The notes under the pieces are model-generated. The model did not search any database. It had not been told where the DNA came from and worked only from the letters and a program-made list of their open reading frames with translations. A DNA stretch of 22,186 nt from Acetobacteraceae bacterium (GTDB lineage: Bacteria; Pseudomonadota; Alphaproteobacteria; Acetobacterales; Acetobacteraceae): NCBI GenBank assembly GCA_947476855.1, contig CANJSR010000018.1, positions 1 to 22,186 on the forward strand. The letters run 5' to 3'. A program made the position numbers and the translations under genes. This document shows, piece by piece, positions 1 to 11,571 of the stretch. Numbering within the stretch: position 1 is the stretch's first letter; every line of letters starts with the position of its first letter.

Positions 1-3060
<3,060 letters not shown>

Positions 3061-3086
3061 CGATTTCTCTTTTCGTGTGGGTTCCG

Positions 3087-3107
3087 CGCCCTGGCGGGGC
3101 CAGGGCG
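3087..3107 (-). promoter_or_regulatory. Perfect 9-bp hairpin in the gltB leader
   Basis: CGCCCTGGC at 3087-3095 and GCCAGGGCG at 3099-3107 form a perfect 9-bp stem with a three-base loop. On the gltB strand it lies 27 nt before the start codon. No T-run follows it, so it does not look like a canonical intrinsic terminator. It could be a leader RNA structure, a stop for read-through from the upstream Lin0512 genes, or a palindromic protein site. The rest of 3061-3264 holds no convincing gene, and I cannot assign promoter hexamers. Confidence 0.4.
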
Positions 3108-3246
3108 AAAGGTCTTCATGCACGGGCGGCGGACAAATGGCAATATTCCTGCCGCAATCCAGCGTAGGCGATCGGACATGTTTACGGCAAGAGCAACGGG
3201 AGCCCCAGCCCCCCTGCTTCCCCGTCAGCGCCCGCGAACACGGGGG

Positions 3247-3276
3247 GACCTGCCCCCGGCGCGTCTAGGGCAGGTC
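3247..3276 (-). terminator. Inverted repeat across the stop codon of the first Lin0512 gene
   Basis: GACCTGCCC at 3247-3255 pairs perfectly with GGGCAGGTC at 3268-3276, enclosing a 12-nt loop that contains the TAG stop at 3265-3267. Its place at the end of the gene suggests an RNA hairpin that ends transcription or protects the 3' end. The T-run of an intrinsic terminator is missing, so termination is an inference. Confidence 0.35.
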
Positions 3277-3606
3277 GAAACGCACCTGGATCGCCGCCGC
3301 GGCGATCACGGCGCGGTCGTGGCCGCCTTCCTCGGGCACATCCAGCCCGCCTTTCACTGCCTTGGCCGTCACCACGCCATAGGGCAGCGACTTCCGGACC
3401 GCCTCGATATCGACCTTGTCGGGCTGCTGGACGCCGATCGTCACCTCCACCTGCATGGTCTTGATGTCGAGGCCGAGGGTGCGGATGAACGCCAGGGAGG
3501 AGTGGTGCAGGGCGTCCTGCACCGCGCGCAAGGCGGCCTTGGTGTAGTCGCCACCGTGCAGGTCGTTGCCGGTGCCCATCTCGAGGATGATGCGCTTGAG
3601 AGCCAT
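3265..3606 (-). CDS. Lin0512 family conserved hypothetical protein, copy A
   Basis: This 113-residue soluble protein matches the Lin0512 family (Pfam PF09585/TIGR02058 as I recall it). That family has no known function and is marked by a conserved GxGxDxHG motif near the N-terminus. Here the motif is GTGNDLHG at residues 11-18, followed by DYTKAALRA. A central MQVEVTIGV strand, a PDKVD segment and a C-terminal VIAAAAIQV segment suggest a small alpha/beta domain. There is no signal peptide or membrane segment. The start at 3606 is preceded by a strong GGGGAGGA ribosome site. It lies 15 nt after copy B on the same strand and looks co-transcribed with it. The two proteins are around half identical by eye, so they arose by duplication and might form a hetero-oligomer. 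Family membership is fairly secure; function is unknown. Confidence 0.88.
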   Translation of the reverse strand: MALKRIILEMGTGNDLHGGDYTKAALRAVQDALHHSSLAFIRTLGLDIKTMQVEVTIGVQQPDKVDIEAVRKSLPYGVVTAKAVKGGLDVPEEGGHDRAVIAAAAIQVRFDLP

Positions 3607-3621
3607 GATGCGGTCCTCCCC

Positions 3622-3960
3622 TTAGATGTCGAGGCGCACGATGGCGCAGCAATTGGCGATGACGGTCGATCCGGTGCCGGCGTCGTTGGGGATTTCCAGC
3701 CCGCCCTCGACGCAGGTCACGGTGCCCGTGCCATGCGGCAGGATTTCCAGCAGCGCCTTCGGGTCCACCTGGTCGGGCTTGGGCACGCCGATCAGGATTT
3801 CCACCTGCATCGCGTCGACATGCTGGTTGACGGTCACGCCGATCGTCAGGGAATTGTGCCACAGCGCGTCGCGCAACGCGCGGACGGCGGCCTTGGTATA
3901 GTCGGTGCCGCGGATATCGGTACCCATACCGATCTCCAGCATCATGCGTTTCAGCGCCAT
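3622..3960 (-). CDS. Lin0512 family conserved hypothetical protein, copy B (variant motif)
   Basis: This 112-residue paralogue of the downstream gene shares MALKR at the start, the DYTKAA.RA block, MQVE.-.IGV, PD.VD and a VIA...I.VR end. The family motif reads GMGTDIRG at residues 11-18, so the His conserved in the family is Arg17 here, while copy A keeps His17. It also has two adjacent cysteines (NCCAIV) near the C-terminus that copy A lacks. The start at 3960 follows a purine-rich GGGGGAGAGG ribosome site. It is the first gene of the tandem pair and lies across a divergent spacer from the luciferase-like gene. The role is unknown; the substitution suggests that copy B has diverged in its activity or serves as a partner subunit. 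Confidence 0.88.
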   Translation of the reverse strand: MALKRMMLEIGMGTDIRGTDYTKAAVRALRDALWHNSLTIGVTVNQHVDAMQVEILIGVPKPDQVDPKALLEILPHGTGTVTCVEGGLEIPNDAGTGSTVIANCCAIVRLDI

Positions 3961-4029
3961 GTTTCCTCTCCCCCCGTATTGGGAGACCCGATGTTACGAC
4001 CCCCGCGACCGGCACGCTACCCGGGTCGG

Positions 4030-4222
4030 CGTTGTCGCCAGGGCAATCGCCCTTGGCCCTTTTCGTCCTGGGCGGGCTCGACCCGCCCATCGCCGGGGAG
4101 GCTGGCGGTTGCGGTTCCACGAAATGACCCATCATCGGCGTCCTTGGCGATGGCCGGGTCAAAGCCCGGCCAGGACGGATGGGCCCGTACGCGGGCCAAA
4201 TACGATTGCCCTGACGTTGTCG
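4030..4222. repeat. REPIN-like nested palindromic intergenic repeat, copy 1
   Basis: The divergent spacer 3961-4273 holds an element built of nested inverted repeats. Outer arms of about 30 bp lie at 4030-4059 and 4193-4222. Inner arms lie at 4064-4094 and, inverted, at 4146-4177. Each inner arm is itself a hairpin; the right one has core GGCCGGG...CCCGGCC. The inner arms and part of the middle (AGGCTG, CGGTTGCG) recur at 16061-16172. Two imperfect palindromes in opposite orientation fit a REP doublet (BIME/REPIN), a non-autonomous intergenic repeat. The flanking bases of the spacer carry the ribosome sites of both neighbours; promoters were not identified. Confidence 0.75.
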
Positions 4223-4273
4223 ACCGCCCCCGTTCGTGAAATCATGCCTGACCAAAGGGCGGGAGCAATCAGG

Positions 4274-5371
4274 ATGGACGTCGGCTTGCAGATGATCTTC
4301 GCCAGCTATGGCTGGACGAATGTGTCGGACGAACAGGTATGGGACGAGGAACTGAAGCTCGCGCGCCTGGCCGCCGATCTGGGGTTCAACGCGCTCTGGG
4401 CCGTCGAGCATCATTTCAACGACTACTCCTTCTGCCCCGACAACATCCAGCTGATGTCGTACCTGGCCGCCGTCTGCCCGAACGTCGATGTCGGCACGGC
4501 CGCGGTGATCCTGCCCTGGCACGATCCGCTGCGCGTCGCCGAACAGGCCTCGATGCTCGATTATCTGTCGAAGGGGCGGTTCCGCCTGGGCATGGGCCGC
4601 GGCCTGGCGCGGCGGGAGTTCGAGGCCTTCCGCGGCACCATGGATGAATCCCGCGAACGCTTCGACGAAGCCGCGCGGATGATCGTCGACACGCTGGAAA
4701 CCGGGTTCTGCGAGGGCAATGGCAAGCACTACAAGCAGCCGCGCATCGAAATCCGCCCGCGCCCGACCCGATCCTTCAAGAACCGGACCTATGCCGTCGC
4801 GTCGTCGGATGACTCGGTCGTTTCGGCCGCCAAGCTGAACGCGCGGATGGTGATGTTCGCCGATCGCCCCTGGCCGATGCGCATGCCTGCGATCACCAAG
4901 CACCGCGAACTGGTCCGCCAGATGCACGGCATGGAAGCCGGCGCCCCCTTGCTGGCCGATTTCGCCGTCTGCACGCCCACCATGGACGGGGCCGAGGAAG
5001 CCGCCCGCAAATACATGGGCAAGTTCGTGGAGAGCAATTTCTACCACTACGAACTCCTGGGTGAGCATTTTTCCAACGTGAAGGGCTACGACTCCTACGC
5101 GCAGAAGATCGCTCTGGCGAAGGAAATCGGCATGGACGGCATCGTTTCCGCCTTCATGGAAGCGGCCGTCTGGGGTACGCCCGACCGCATCCTGCGGATG
5201 TTCGAGGAACGGAAGGCCATCGTCGGCGACTTCGAACTCGCGACATCGTTCCGCTTCGGCGGCACGCCCTATGACTTCGCCGAGGAAGGCCTGCGGCTTT
5301 ACTGCAAGGAAGTCCTCCCGGTCGTCCAGTCCTGGAAGGCCGAAGCCCCCGCCAAGATCGCCGCGGAGTAA
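4274..5371 (+). CDS. LLM-class flavin-dependent oxidoreductase (bacterial luciferase-like monooxygenase)
   Basis: This 365-residue cytoplasmic protein has the luciferase-like TIM-barrel signature. ADLGFNALWAVEHHF near residues 35-50 is followed by a VGTAAVILPWHDPLRVAEQASMLD-type strand-helix and then LSKGRFRLGMGRG. Family members use reduced flavin, usually FMN, and O2 to oxidise small organic substrates; a minority use F420. The AVEHHF segment looks like the FMN-type alkanal or luciferase-alpha group, but the cofactor cannot be read securely. I chose the ATG at 4274 because GGGAG lies 8 nt upstream and the protein then starts at the first barrel strand (MDVGLQMIFASYG). An in-frame ATG at 4244 would add ten residues. 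The next gene begins 5 nt after the stop, so the pair forms an operon. The substrate is unknown. Confidence 0.93.
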   Translation: MDVGLQMIFASYGWTNVSDEQVWDEELKLARLAADLGFNALWAVEHHFNDYSFCPDNIQLMSYLAAVCPNVDVGTAAVILPWHDPLRVAEQASMLDYLSKGRFRLGMGRGLARREFEAFRGTMDESRERFDEAARMIVDTLETGFCEGNGKHYKQPRIEIRPRPTRSFKNRTYAVASSDDSVVSAAKLNARMVMFADRPWPMRMPAITKHRELVRQMHGMEAGAPLLADFAVCTPTMDGAEEAARKYMGKFVESNFYHYELLGEHFSNVKGYDSYAQKIALAKEIGMDGIVSAFMEAAVWGTPDRILRMFEERKAIVGDFELATSFRFGGTPYDFAEEGLRLYCKEVLPVVQSWKAEAPAKIAAE

Positions 5372-5376
5372 CAGCC

Positions 5377-6381
5377 ATGACCGACACCCCGATGGAGAAG
5401 ATCAACGGGGTGTTCCCGGTCCTCGACGTCTCCCGCTATTTCGCGGGGGACGCGGGCGACCTGCCCCGCCTCGGCCGCGAACTGCGCTACGCGTTCGAGA
5501 ATGTGGGCTTCTACTACCTGCGCGGGCACGACGTCCCGCAATCCCTGATCGACGCCACCTTCGCGCAGGCGGAACGCTTCCACGCGCAGCCGATGGAGCG
5601 GAAACTCGCGCTGCGGATCAACGAGCACAATATCGGCTACATGCCGATGGGCGGCAGCCTCGCGCGCAGCTCGACCGTGAACAACAATACGCGGCCGAGC
5701 GTGAATGAGGCGTATTTTTTGCGGCGGGAACGGGCGGCGGATGATCCGGATGTGATCGCCGGAAAGCGGTTCCGCGGGCTGAACCAGTGGCCGTCCGACC
5801 TGCCCGGATTCCGCGACATTGTGCTGGCCTACATGAACGCGATGGAGGCGATGGGCCGGCGGATGGTGCGCGTCTATGCGACGGCTCTCGACCTGCCGGC
5901 GGACTACTTCGACGCGATGTTCGCGCAGCCGAACATGATCCAGCGGCTGACTCACTACCCGCCGCAACCGGGCTATGAGGACAATGAATTTTCAATCGCG
6001 CCGCATACCGACTCCGGGTTCGCGACCTTCCTCGCCCCCTCCGCCGTGCCGGGCCTGTCGATCCGGCTGCCGGACATGACCTGGGTGGACGCGCCATCGG
6101 TCCAAGGCGCGTTCGTGGTCAATGGCGGCGACCTGCTGAAACGCTGGACGAATGAACGGTTCCTGTCGACGCCGCACCGGGTGATCAATGTTTCGGGCCT
6201 GCACCGGTATGCGATCCCGTATTTCTTCGATGCACACCCCGATACGCTGATCGCCTGCCTCCCCTCCTGCCAGTCAGCAGACAATCCGGCGAAATACGAC
6301 CCGATCATCTATGACGACTACGCGCTGTGGTATGCGCGCCGGAACTACGTCCACCTGAACAAGGAAGACGCCGCCGCCTGA
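5377..6381 (+). CDS. Isopenicillin N synthase-like Fe(II)/2-oxoglutarate dioxygenase
   Basis: This 334-residue soluble enzyme belongs to the isopenicillin N synthase/2OG-Fe(II) oxygenase superfamily. The N-terminal DIOX_N part contains FENVGFYYLRGHDVP at about residues 40-54. The double-stranded beta-helix core carries the iron triad His210-x-Asp212 (context APHTDSGFATFL) and His267 (STPHRVIN). Arg277 in RYAIPYFFD is placed to bind the 2-oxoglutarate carboxylate. All key residues are present, so it should be active. Such enzymes hydroxylate, desaturate or ring-close small molecules; nothing here fixes the substrate. The ATG at 5377 lies 5 nt after the luciferase-like stop, with GGAG near 5366 as ribosome site. 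Tight coupling suggests consecutive steps in one oxidative pathway. Confidence 0.93.
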   Translation: MTDTPMEKINGVFPVLDVSRYFAGDAGDLPRLGRELRYAFENVGFYYLRGHDVPQSLIDATFAQAERFHAQPMERKLALRINEHNIGYMPMGGSLARSSTVNNNTRPSVNEAYFLRRERAADDPDVIAGKRFRGLNQWPSDLPGFRDIVLAYMNAMEAMGRRMVRVYATALDLPADYFDAMFAQPNMIQRLTHYPPQPGYEDNEFSIAPHTDSGFATFLAPSAVPGLSIRLPDMTWVDAPSVQGAFVVNGGDLLKRWTNERFLSTPHRVINVSGLHRYAIPYFFDAHPDTLIACLPSCQSADNPAKYDPIIYDDYALWYARRNYVHLNKEDAAA

Positions 6382-6462
6382 GCAGGCTGCTCCGCGAAAA
6401 ACGCCTCACACCGCCGGTTGCAATCTGCGCTAGAACCCCCGCCTGGATCGTCGGAGGGTATG

Positions 6463-9400
6463 ATGCGCGGTTTGCGGCTTTTCCTGGCTGCCTGCCTGTT
6501 GACGCTTGGGTATGCGGCACAGGCGGCGGACTTCCAGCTTCCAGGGCTGGAGCGCGACGCCAGCGCCTATTCCGACAGCCTGACCGCCCGCAACCCCGCC
6601 GGCGGCACGCCCGCCGCGCGCAAGGCCGCCGAACAGAAGGCCGCCGAGGCCGAAAAGAAACGCGACTGGACCGCCGCCGCCCAAGCCTGGGAAGCCCGGA
6701 TCGCGCTGGGCGACTCGCGCCCCGAGTTCTGGATGTCGCTGGCCCAGGCGCAGATGCGCCGCACCCCGCCCGAACCCGCGCGCGCCCTGCAAGCCGCCTG
6801 GCAGAATTTCAGTGCCGTTGACAACGGTCCGTCCTCGATCCCGGCCCTGCTGCTGATGGCGGACGCGCTCAAGCTGCAGAATCGCCCCGCCCAGGCGATC
6901 CAGGCGCTGGACGCCGCAGTGCAGATCATGCCGGACGACGCCCGCGTGCGGCAGATCCTGGCCGATACCCGCAAGGCGACCGGCGTGCTGGTCAGCCGCG
7001 TGACGACCGAGGCGGAGGCCGAACCCGCCCGCGCCTGCATTGCCTTCTCGGTCCCCCCGGTGCGGCGGGATGACTTCGTGGCGCAGGACTGGGTGCGGCT
7101 CGATCCCCCGGTCCCCGGCGCCGCCGTCACGCGGGAAGGCGACCTGATCTGCGTCTCCGGCCTGCCCAACGGCACATCGACCCGCGTCGTGCTGCGCGCC
7201 GGAATGCCTGGCGCCGACGGCCTGACCCTGCTGCGCGACACCGCCTTCCGGATCGCCATGGCCAACCGCCAGGCCCGCATCATCTTCGACCAGCGAATGT
7301 TCATCCTGCCGCGCGGCCAGCCGCCGGCGATCACCCTCGGCACCGTCAACCTCTCCGCCGTCCAACTCACCCTCGCGCGCCTGAGCGAGCGCAACATCGT
7401 CGCCTTCATCCGCAACACCCGCCTCGGCGAAGCGGTGGAGACCTATGAGGCTGAGATGATCGGCGAGGATTCCGGCCGCGTCGTCTGGAAGGGCACCGCG
7501 GAAATCCCGCGATGGGAGCCGAACCGCGTCGCACGGACCGCCCTGCCGATGCCGGATGCCCTGACCGCCGCCGGCCCAGGCGTCTATGCCCTGATCGCAA
7601 AGCCGGGCGACGGCAGTTCCACCCACGCCACCAGCGGCGTGCAGATGATCGTCCGCACCGACCTGGCTCCCACCGTCTGGCGCGGGTCCGATGGCCTGAG
7701 CGTGCAGGTCCGCGGCTATTCCGACGCGGCGCCCAAGGCCGGCGTACGGCTGGAACTGCTGGCGCAGAACAACGACATCCTGGCCGAGGTCACCACCGAC
7801 CGGGACGGCGTCGCACGCTTCCCCGCGCCGCTGCTGCGCGGCGAGGGGCCGCTGGAACCACGGGCGCTGCATGCCTTCGGGCCGGGGGATGATTTCGTCT
7901 CCCTCGACCTGAACGCGCCGGCCTTTGACCTGTCCGATCGCGGCGTGACCGGCCAGCCCCATCCGGGGCCGCTCGACTCCTTCGTCTGGCTGGATCGCGG
8001 CATCTACCGGCCCGGCGAAACCGTGCAGGTCATGGCGCTGCTGCGCGACGGTGCCGGCGCCCCGGCCGATTTCCCCGCCCGGGTGACGGTGCGCCGGCCG
8101 AACGGGCAGGTGTTCCTGGAAACCACGCCCGAGCGGACGGCCGATGCGTCGGTCTATCTGCCGGTGACATTGTCGGGTTCTTCCCCCACCGGGACATGGG
8201 TGGTGGAGGTGCGTTCCGATCCCGCGCGTCCGCCGATCGGGCGGGCCGAGTTCCGCGTCGACGCCTTCGTGCCCGATCGCATGGCGGTCGACCTTGGCCC
8301 CGCGCCCGGCACGATCGTTGCCGGCCAGCCGTTTGCCCTGCCGGTCGCGGCGCGGTTCCTGTATGGCGCGCCCGCCGCCGGCCTCACCGGATCATCTTTC
8401 TGGCGGCTGGTGCCGGATGAGGCGCCCTTTCCCACTCTGGCCGGCTACAGCATCGGCATGGTCGGAGAGACCTATGCCCCGGTCACCCAGAACGTCGACC
8501 TGCCGGAAACCGACGCGCAGGGCCGCAGCACCATGACGATCAACCTGGCCCGCGCGCCGGACACGACCCGCGCGCTGAAGGCCGAGATCGAGGTCTCGGT
8601 CGACGATCCGGGCGGGCGGGCGTCGCGCGCCACCCTGAGCGTGCCGGTCCGGCCAGCGGGGCGGCTGATCGGCATCAAGGCCCTGTTCCCCAACGGCGCC
8701 GTCGATGCCGCGACCGAGGCCGGGTTCGACATCGCCGCCGTCGACCCCGACGGCAAGCGCGTCGCCCTGGGCGCCAAGCTGCGCCTGGTGCGCGAACGTC
8801 CCGACTGGCGGCTGGTCACCAGCGGCAGCATCGCCCGCTACCAGATCGTCTGGAAGGACGAACCGCTGGAAACCCACGACCTGGCGATCACCGCCGACGC
8901 GCCGGCCCGCTTCGCCAAGAAGCTCGATTTCGGCCGCTACCGGCTGGAGGTGACCGAGGCGGGCGGCATGGCGGCGGCCTCGGTCCGGTTCCGCTCGGGC
9001 TGGGTGTCATCCGGCGCGCCGGATGTGCCCGACCAGGTGGACGTGTCCGCCGACCGCGCCGCGCATGCGCCGGGGGATGTGGCGAAGGTGCATATCGCCC
9101 CGCCCTTCAGCGGCAAGGGCACCCTGATGGTGCTGACCGACCGGGTGCTGATGCTCCGCAACATCGACGTGGCCGAGGGCGGCACGACGGTCGAGGTCCC
9201 GGTCAACGCCGATTGGGGGCCGGGCGCCTATATCGCCGTCCACGCCTTCCGGCCCGGCGACGCGAGCCCGGCCAATCGCCCGGCAAGGGCCATCGGCCTG
9301 ACCTGGGTCGGCATCGACCCCGCCACCCGCAAGGTCGAGCTGTCGCTGGACACGCCGGAGAAATTCCCGCCCCGCGCCACCGCCATCGTGCCGGTGCGCG

Positions 9401-11571
9401 GCACGCCCGGCACCTGGGTCACTTTGGCCGCGGTGGATGAGGGGATCCTTCGCCTGACCAACTTCGCCTCCCCCAACCCCGCGCCGCACTTCCTCGGGCG
9501 GCGGCAACTGGGGCTGGATATCCGCGACCAGTGGGGCCGCCTGATCGCCCCGGCCGAGGGCGAGGCCGCCGTCCTGCAACAGGGCGGCGACGACGGTGGC
9601 ATGGCGCTGCCGGACACGCCGGTGCGGACGGTTACCTTGTTCACCCCGCCCCGCCAGATCGGCGCGGATGGCAAGCTGGACATCCCGCTGGAGATGCCGG
9701 ACTTCGCAGGCCAGGTGCGGCTGATGGCGGTCGGCTGGAACGGATCCCGCATCGGATCGGCCAGCAAGCAGGTCCTGGTGCGCGATCCGCTGGTGGCCGA
9801 ACCGCTGCTGCCCCGCTTCCTGGCCCCGGGTGACGAGGCTCGGTTTGCCGTGCTGCTGCAGAACCTGGAACTGCCCGCCGGCGATGTCTCCGCCACCGTA
9901 TCCGTGGAGGGGCCGCTGACGCTCGCCGGGCCGGCGCAACTGACGGCGCGCCTGACGCAGGGCCAGCAGGCGGTGCCGACGACCCGGATCAAGGCCACCG
10001 GCGCCGGGCGCGGCGTTGTCCGCCTCGATGTCCGCGGGCCGGACGGGTTCGCGGTGCAACGAGAGGTCGCGATCACCGTCCGCCCCGCGCGCGGACCGGC
10101 CACCTTCCTGGCCGGATCGGACCTGGCACCCAACACCGACGCGCCGCTGAACCCGGCCGGTGACCGCTTCCTGGCCGGCACCTGGCGCGCCCAGGCGACG
10201 ATCGGCGGGGCGGTGCGCTACGACGTGCCAGCGTTGGTCCGCCTGCTGGACGACTATGCGCTGCGCTGCCTGGAACAGGCGACCAGCCGGGGCCTCCCCC
10301 TCGCGTTGCTGCCGGACGGAGCGCTGGCCGGCCCGGACCGAGCGGCACGGTTGCAGGACTCGGTGGCGCAGGTGCTGGACCGGCAGCGCTATGACGGGCT
10401 GTTCGGGATGTGGTCGGCGAATGGCGAGGGCCAGGGTTGGCTGTCGGCCTATGCCACCGACTTCCTACTGCGGGCCAAGGCCGCCGGCGCCGCGGTCCCC
10501 GAGCAGGCGTTGAAGGACGCGCTCCGCGCACTCGGAGAAGAAGCAGACGGCGCCGGGATGGATGCCCAGGGCATGGTGAACCAGGCCTATCGGCTCTACG
10601 TGCTGGCGCGGGCGGGCAAGGGCCGGCCGGGCGCGGCGCGGGTTCTGGCGGAGAACCTGGCGGTCCTGCCGACCCCGCTCGCGAAGGCACAGATCGGCGC
10701 CGCCCTGGCGCTCGCGCGGGATCGTGGGCGGGCCGAAGCGGCGTTCCGGGCGGCGCTCGCTGCTCCGGCGCGGACCTTCTGGTCCGGTGACTATGGCTCC
10801 GCGCTGCGCGACCAACTGGCCATCGCCGTGCTGCTGCGGGAAAGCGGGCTGCTGGCGGACCAGATCGGCCCGTTGCGCGAACGCCTGCCGGGGACGGACC
10901 TCGCGCCCGCGATGCTGTCGACGCAGGAACAGGCCTGGGCCATCGCCGCCGCCGCGGTGCTGGGGCGGGAGGGCCGGCCGGTGAAGGTCAGCCTGAACGG
11001 GACCGCCATCGCCCCGGCGCCGTCCCTGTCCCTGCCTCTGACGGAACCCGCCGTGCTGCGGAACCTGGACGACCAGCCGGTGTGGCAGTCCGTCTCGGTC
11101 ACCGGCGTGCCAGCCACCGCCTTGCCAGCCGAACGCAACCAGATGTCGATCCGCCGCAAGTTCCTGGCGATGGACGGCAAACCGCTGAACCTGGACGCCC
11201 TGCGCCAGAACACGGTCTTCGTCCTGCTGCTGGAGGGCAAGGCCGAGGACGGGCAGGAACACACGGTCCAACTGCTGCACGGCCTGCCGGCCGGGTGGGA
11301 AATTGTCGGCCGCTTTCCGGAGGGCGACATCCCCAGCGCGCCCTGGCTGGGCAAGCTCAGCGCCACCGACGCCCAGCCGGGCGCCGATGACCGCTTCGCC
11401 GCGATCATGACCCTGCCCGCGAACAAGGGGGATTTCCGCGTCGCCGTGAAGCTGCGCGCCGTCACCCCGGGCAGCTTCGAACTGCCAGGCGCCGAGTTGT
11501 CGGACATGTATCGTCCGGCTCTGTTCGCCCGTCAGGCCGCAGCGCGGATCAGCGTGCTCGCCAGCGAATGA
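6463..11571 (+). CDS. Bacterial alpha-2-macroglobulin (YfhM-like protease trap)
   Basis: This 1702-residue secreted protein resembles E. coli YfhM, a periplasmic trap that entangles attacking proteases. Residues 1-21 are a Sec signal with a likely AQA|AD cleavage site. An LAAC near residue 11 resembles a lipobox, but the hydrophobic core continues past it. Residues about 50-170 look TPR-like. The macroglobulin (MG2) signature LDRGIYRPGET is at 510-520, VDEGIL near 991, and the A2M domain follows around 1060-1150. The thioester motif CLEQ is at 1269-1272, so a covalent trap is expected. The ATG at 6463 is 4 nt from GGAGGG; an adjacent ATG at 6460 is also possible. The stop overlaps the pbpC start as ATGA, indicating translational coupling. 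The two proteins are thought to act together when the wall is breached. Identification is very secure. Confidence 0.95.
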   Translation: MRGLRLFLAACLLTLGYAAQAADFQLPGLERDASAYSDSLTARNPAGGTPAARKAAEQKAAEAEKKRDWTAAAQAWEARIALGDSRPEFWMSLAQAQMRRTPPEPARALQAAWQNFSAVDNGPSSIPALLLMADALKLQNRPAQAIQALDAAVQIMPDDARVRQILADTRKATGVLVSRVTTEAEAEPARACIAFSVPPVRRDDFVAQDWVRLDPPVPGAAVTREGDLICVSGLPNGTSTRVVLRAGMPGADGLTLLRDTAFRIAMANRQARIIFDQRMFILPRGQPPAITLGTVNLSAVQLTLARLSERNIVAFIRNTRLGEAVETYEAEMIGEDSGRVVWKGTAEIPRWEPNRVARTALPMPDALTAAGPGVYALIAKPGDGSSTHATSGVQMIVRTDLAPTVWRGSDGLSVQVRGYSDAAPKAGVRLELLAQNNDILAEVTTDRDGVARFPAPLLRGEGPLEPRALHAFGPGDDFVSLDLNAPAFDLSDRGVTGQPHPGPLDSFVWLDRGIYRPGETVQVMALLRDGAGAPADFPARVTVRRPNGQVFLETTPERTADASVYLPVTLSGSSPTGTWVVEVRSDPARPPIGRAEFRVDAFVPDRMAVDLGPAPGTIVAGQPFALPVAARFLYGAPAAGLTGSSFWRLVPDEAPFPTLAGYSIGMVGETYAPVTQNVDLPETDAQGRSTMTINLARAPDTTRALKAEIEVSVDDPGGRASRATLSVPVRPAGRLIGIKALFPNGAVDAATEAGFDIAAVDPDGKRVALGAKLRLVRERPDWRLVTSGSIARYQIVWKDEPLETHDLAITADAPARFAKKLDFGRYRLEVTEAGGMAAASVRFRSGWVSSGAPDVPDQVDVSADRAAHAPGDVAKVHIAPPFSGKGTLMVLTDRVLMLRNIDVAEGGTTVEVPVNADWGPGAYIAVHAFRPGDASPANRPARAIGLTWVGIDPATRKVELSLDTPEKFPPRATAIVPVRGTPGTWVTLAAVDEGILRLTNFASPNPAPHFLGRRQLGLDIRDQWGRLIAPAEGEAAVLQQGGDDGGMALPDTPVRTVTLFTPPRQIGADGKLDIPLEMPDFAGQVRLMAVGWNGSRIGSASKQVLVRDPLVAEPLLPRFLAPGDEARFAVLLQNLELPAGDVSATVSVEGPLTLAGPAQLTARLTQGQQAVPTTRIKATGAGRGVVRLDVRGPDGFAVQREVAITVRPARGPATFLAGSDLAPNTDAPLNPAGDRFLAGTWRAQATIGGAVRYDVPALVRLLDDYALRCLEQATSRGLPLALLPDGALAGPDRAARLQDSVAQVLDRQRYDGLFGMWSANGEGQGWLSAYATDFLLRAKAAGAAVPEQALKDALRALGEEADGAGMDAQGMVNQAYRLYVLARAGKGRPGAARVLAENLAVLPTPLAKAQIGAALALARDRGRAEAAFRAALAAPARTFWSGDYGSALRDQLAIAVLLRESGLLADQIGPLRERLPGTDLAPAMLSTQEQAWAIAAAAVLGREGRPVKVSLNGTAIAPAPSLSLPLTEPAVLRNLDDQPVWQSVSVTGVPATALPAERNQMSIRRKFLAMDGKPLNLDALRQNTVFVLLLEGKAEDGQEHTVQLLHGLPAGWEIVGRFPEGDIPSAPWLGKLSATDAQPGADDRFAAIMTLPANKGDFRVAVKLRAVTPGSFELPGAELSDMYRPALFARQAAARISVLASE

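Noticed and set aside
4030..4222. CRISPR-like or insertion-sequence remnant
   Set aside because: There are no regularly spaced direct repeats, no spacers, no transposase fragment and no target-site duplication; inverted doublets fit a REP-type repeat better.
3182..5068. A 628-codon minus-strand open frame across the Lin0512 genes, the spacer and the luciferase-like gene
   Set aside because: It reads through a repeat and two real genes in other frames and has no domain; it is a by-product of G+C bias.
6463..6530. Lipoprotein signal (LAAC) for the macroglobulin, as in E. coli YfhM
   Set aside because: The hydrophobic stretch before the Cys is too short and continues beyond it to a good AQA|AD signal peptidase I site; soluble export is more likely, though not proven.
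6430..7962. A 510-codon minus-strand open frame opposite the start of the macroglobulin gene
   Set aside because: Low-complexity Gly/Arg/His/Asp-rich antisense product; the plus frame has a signal peptide, ribosome site and family motifs.
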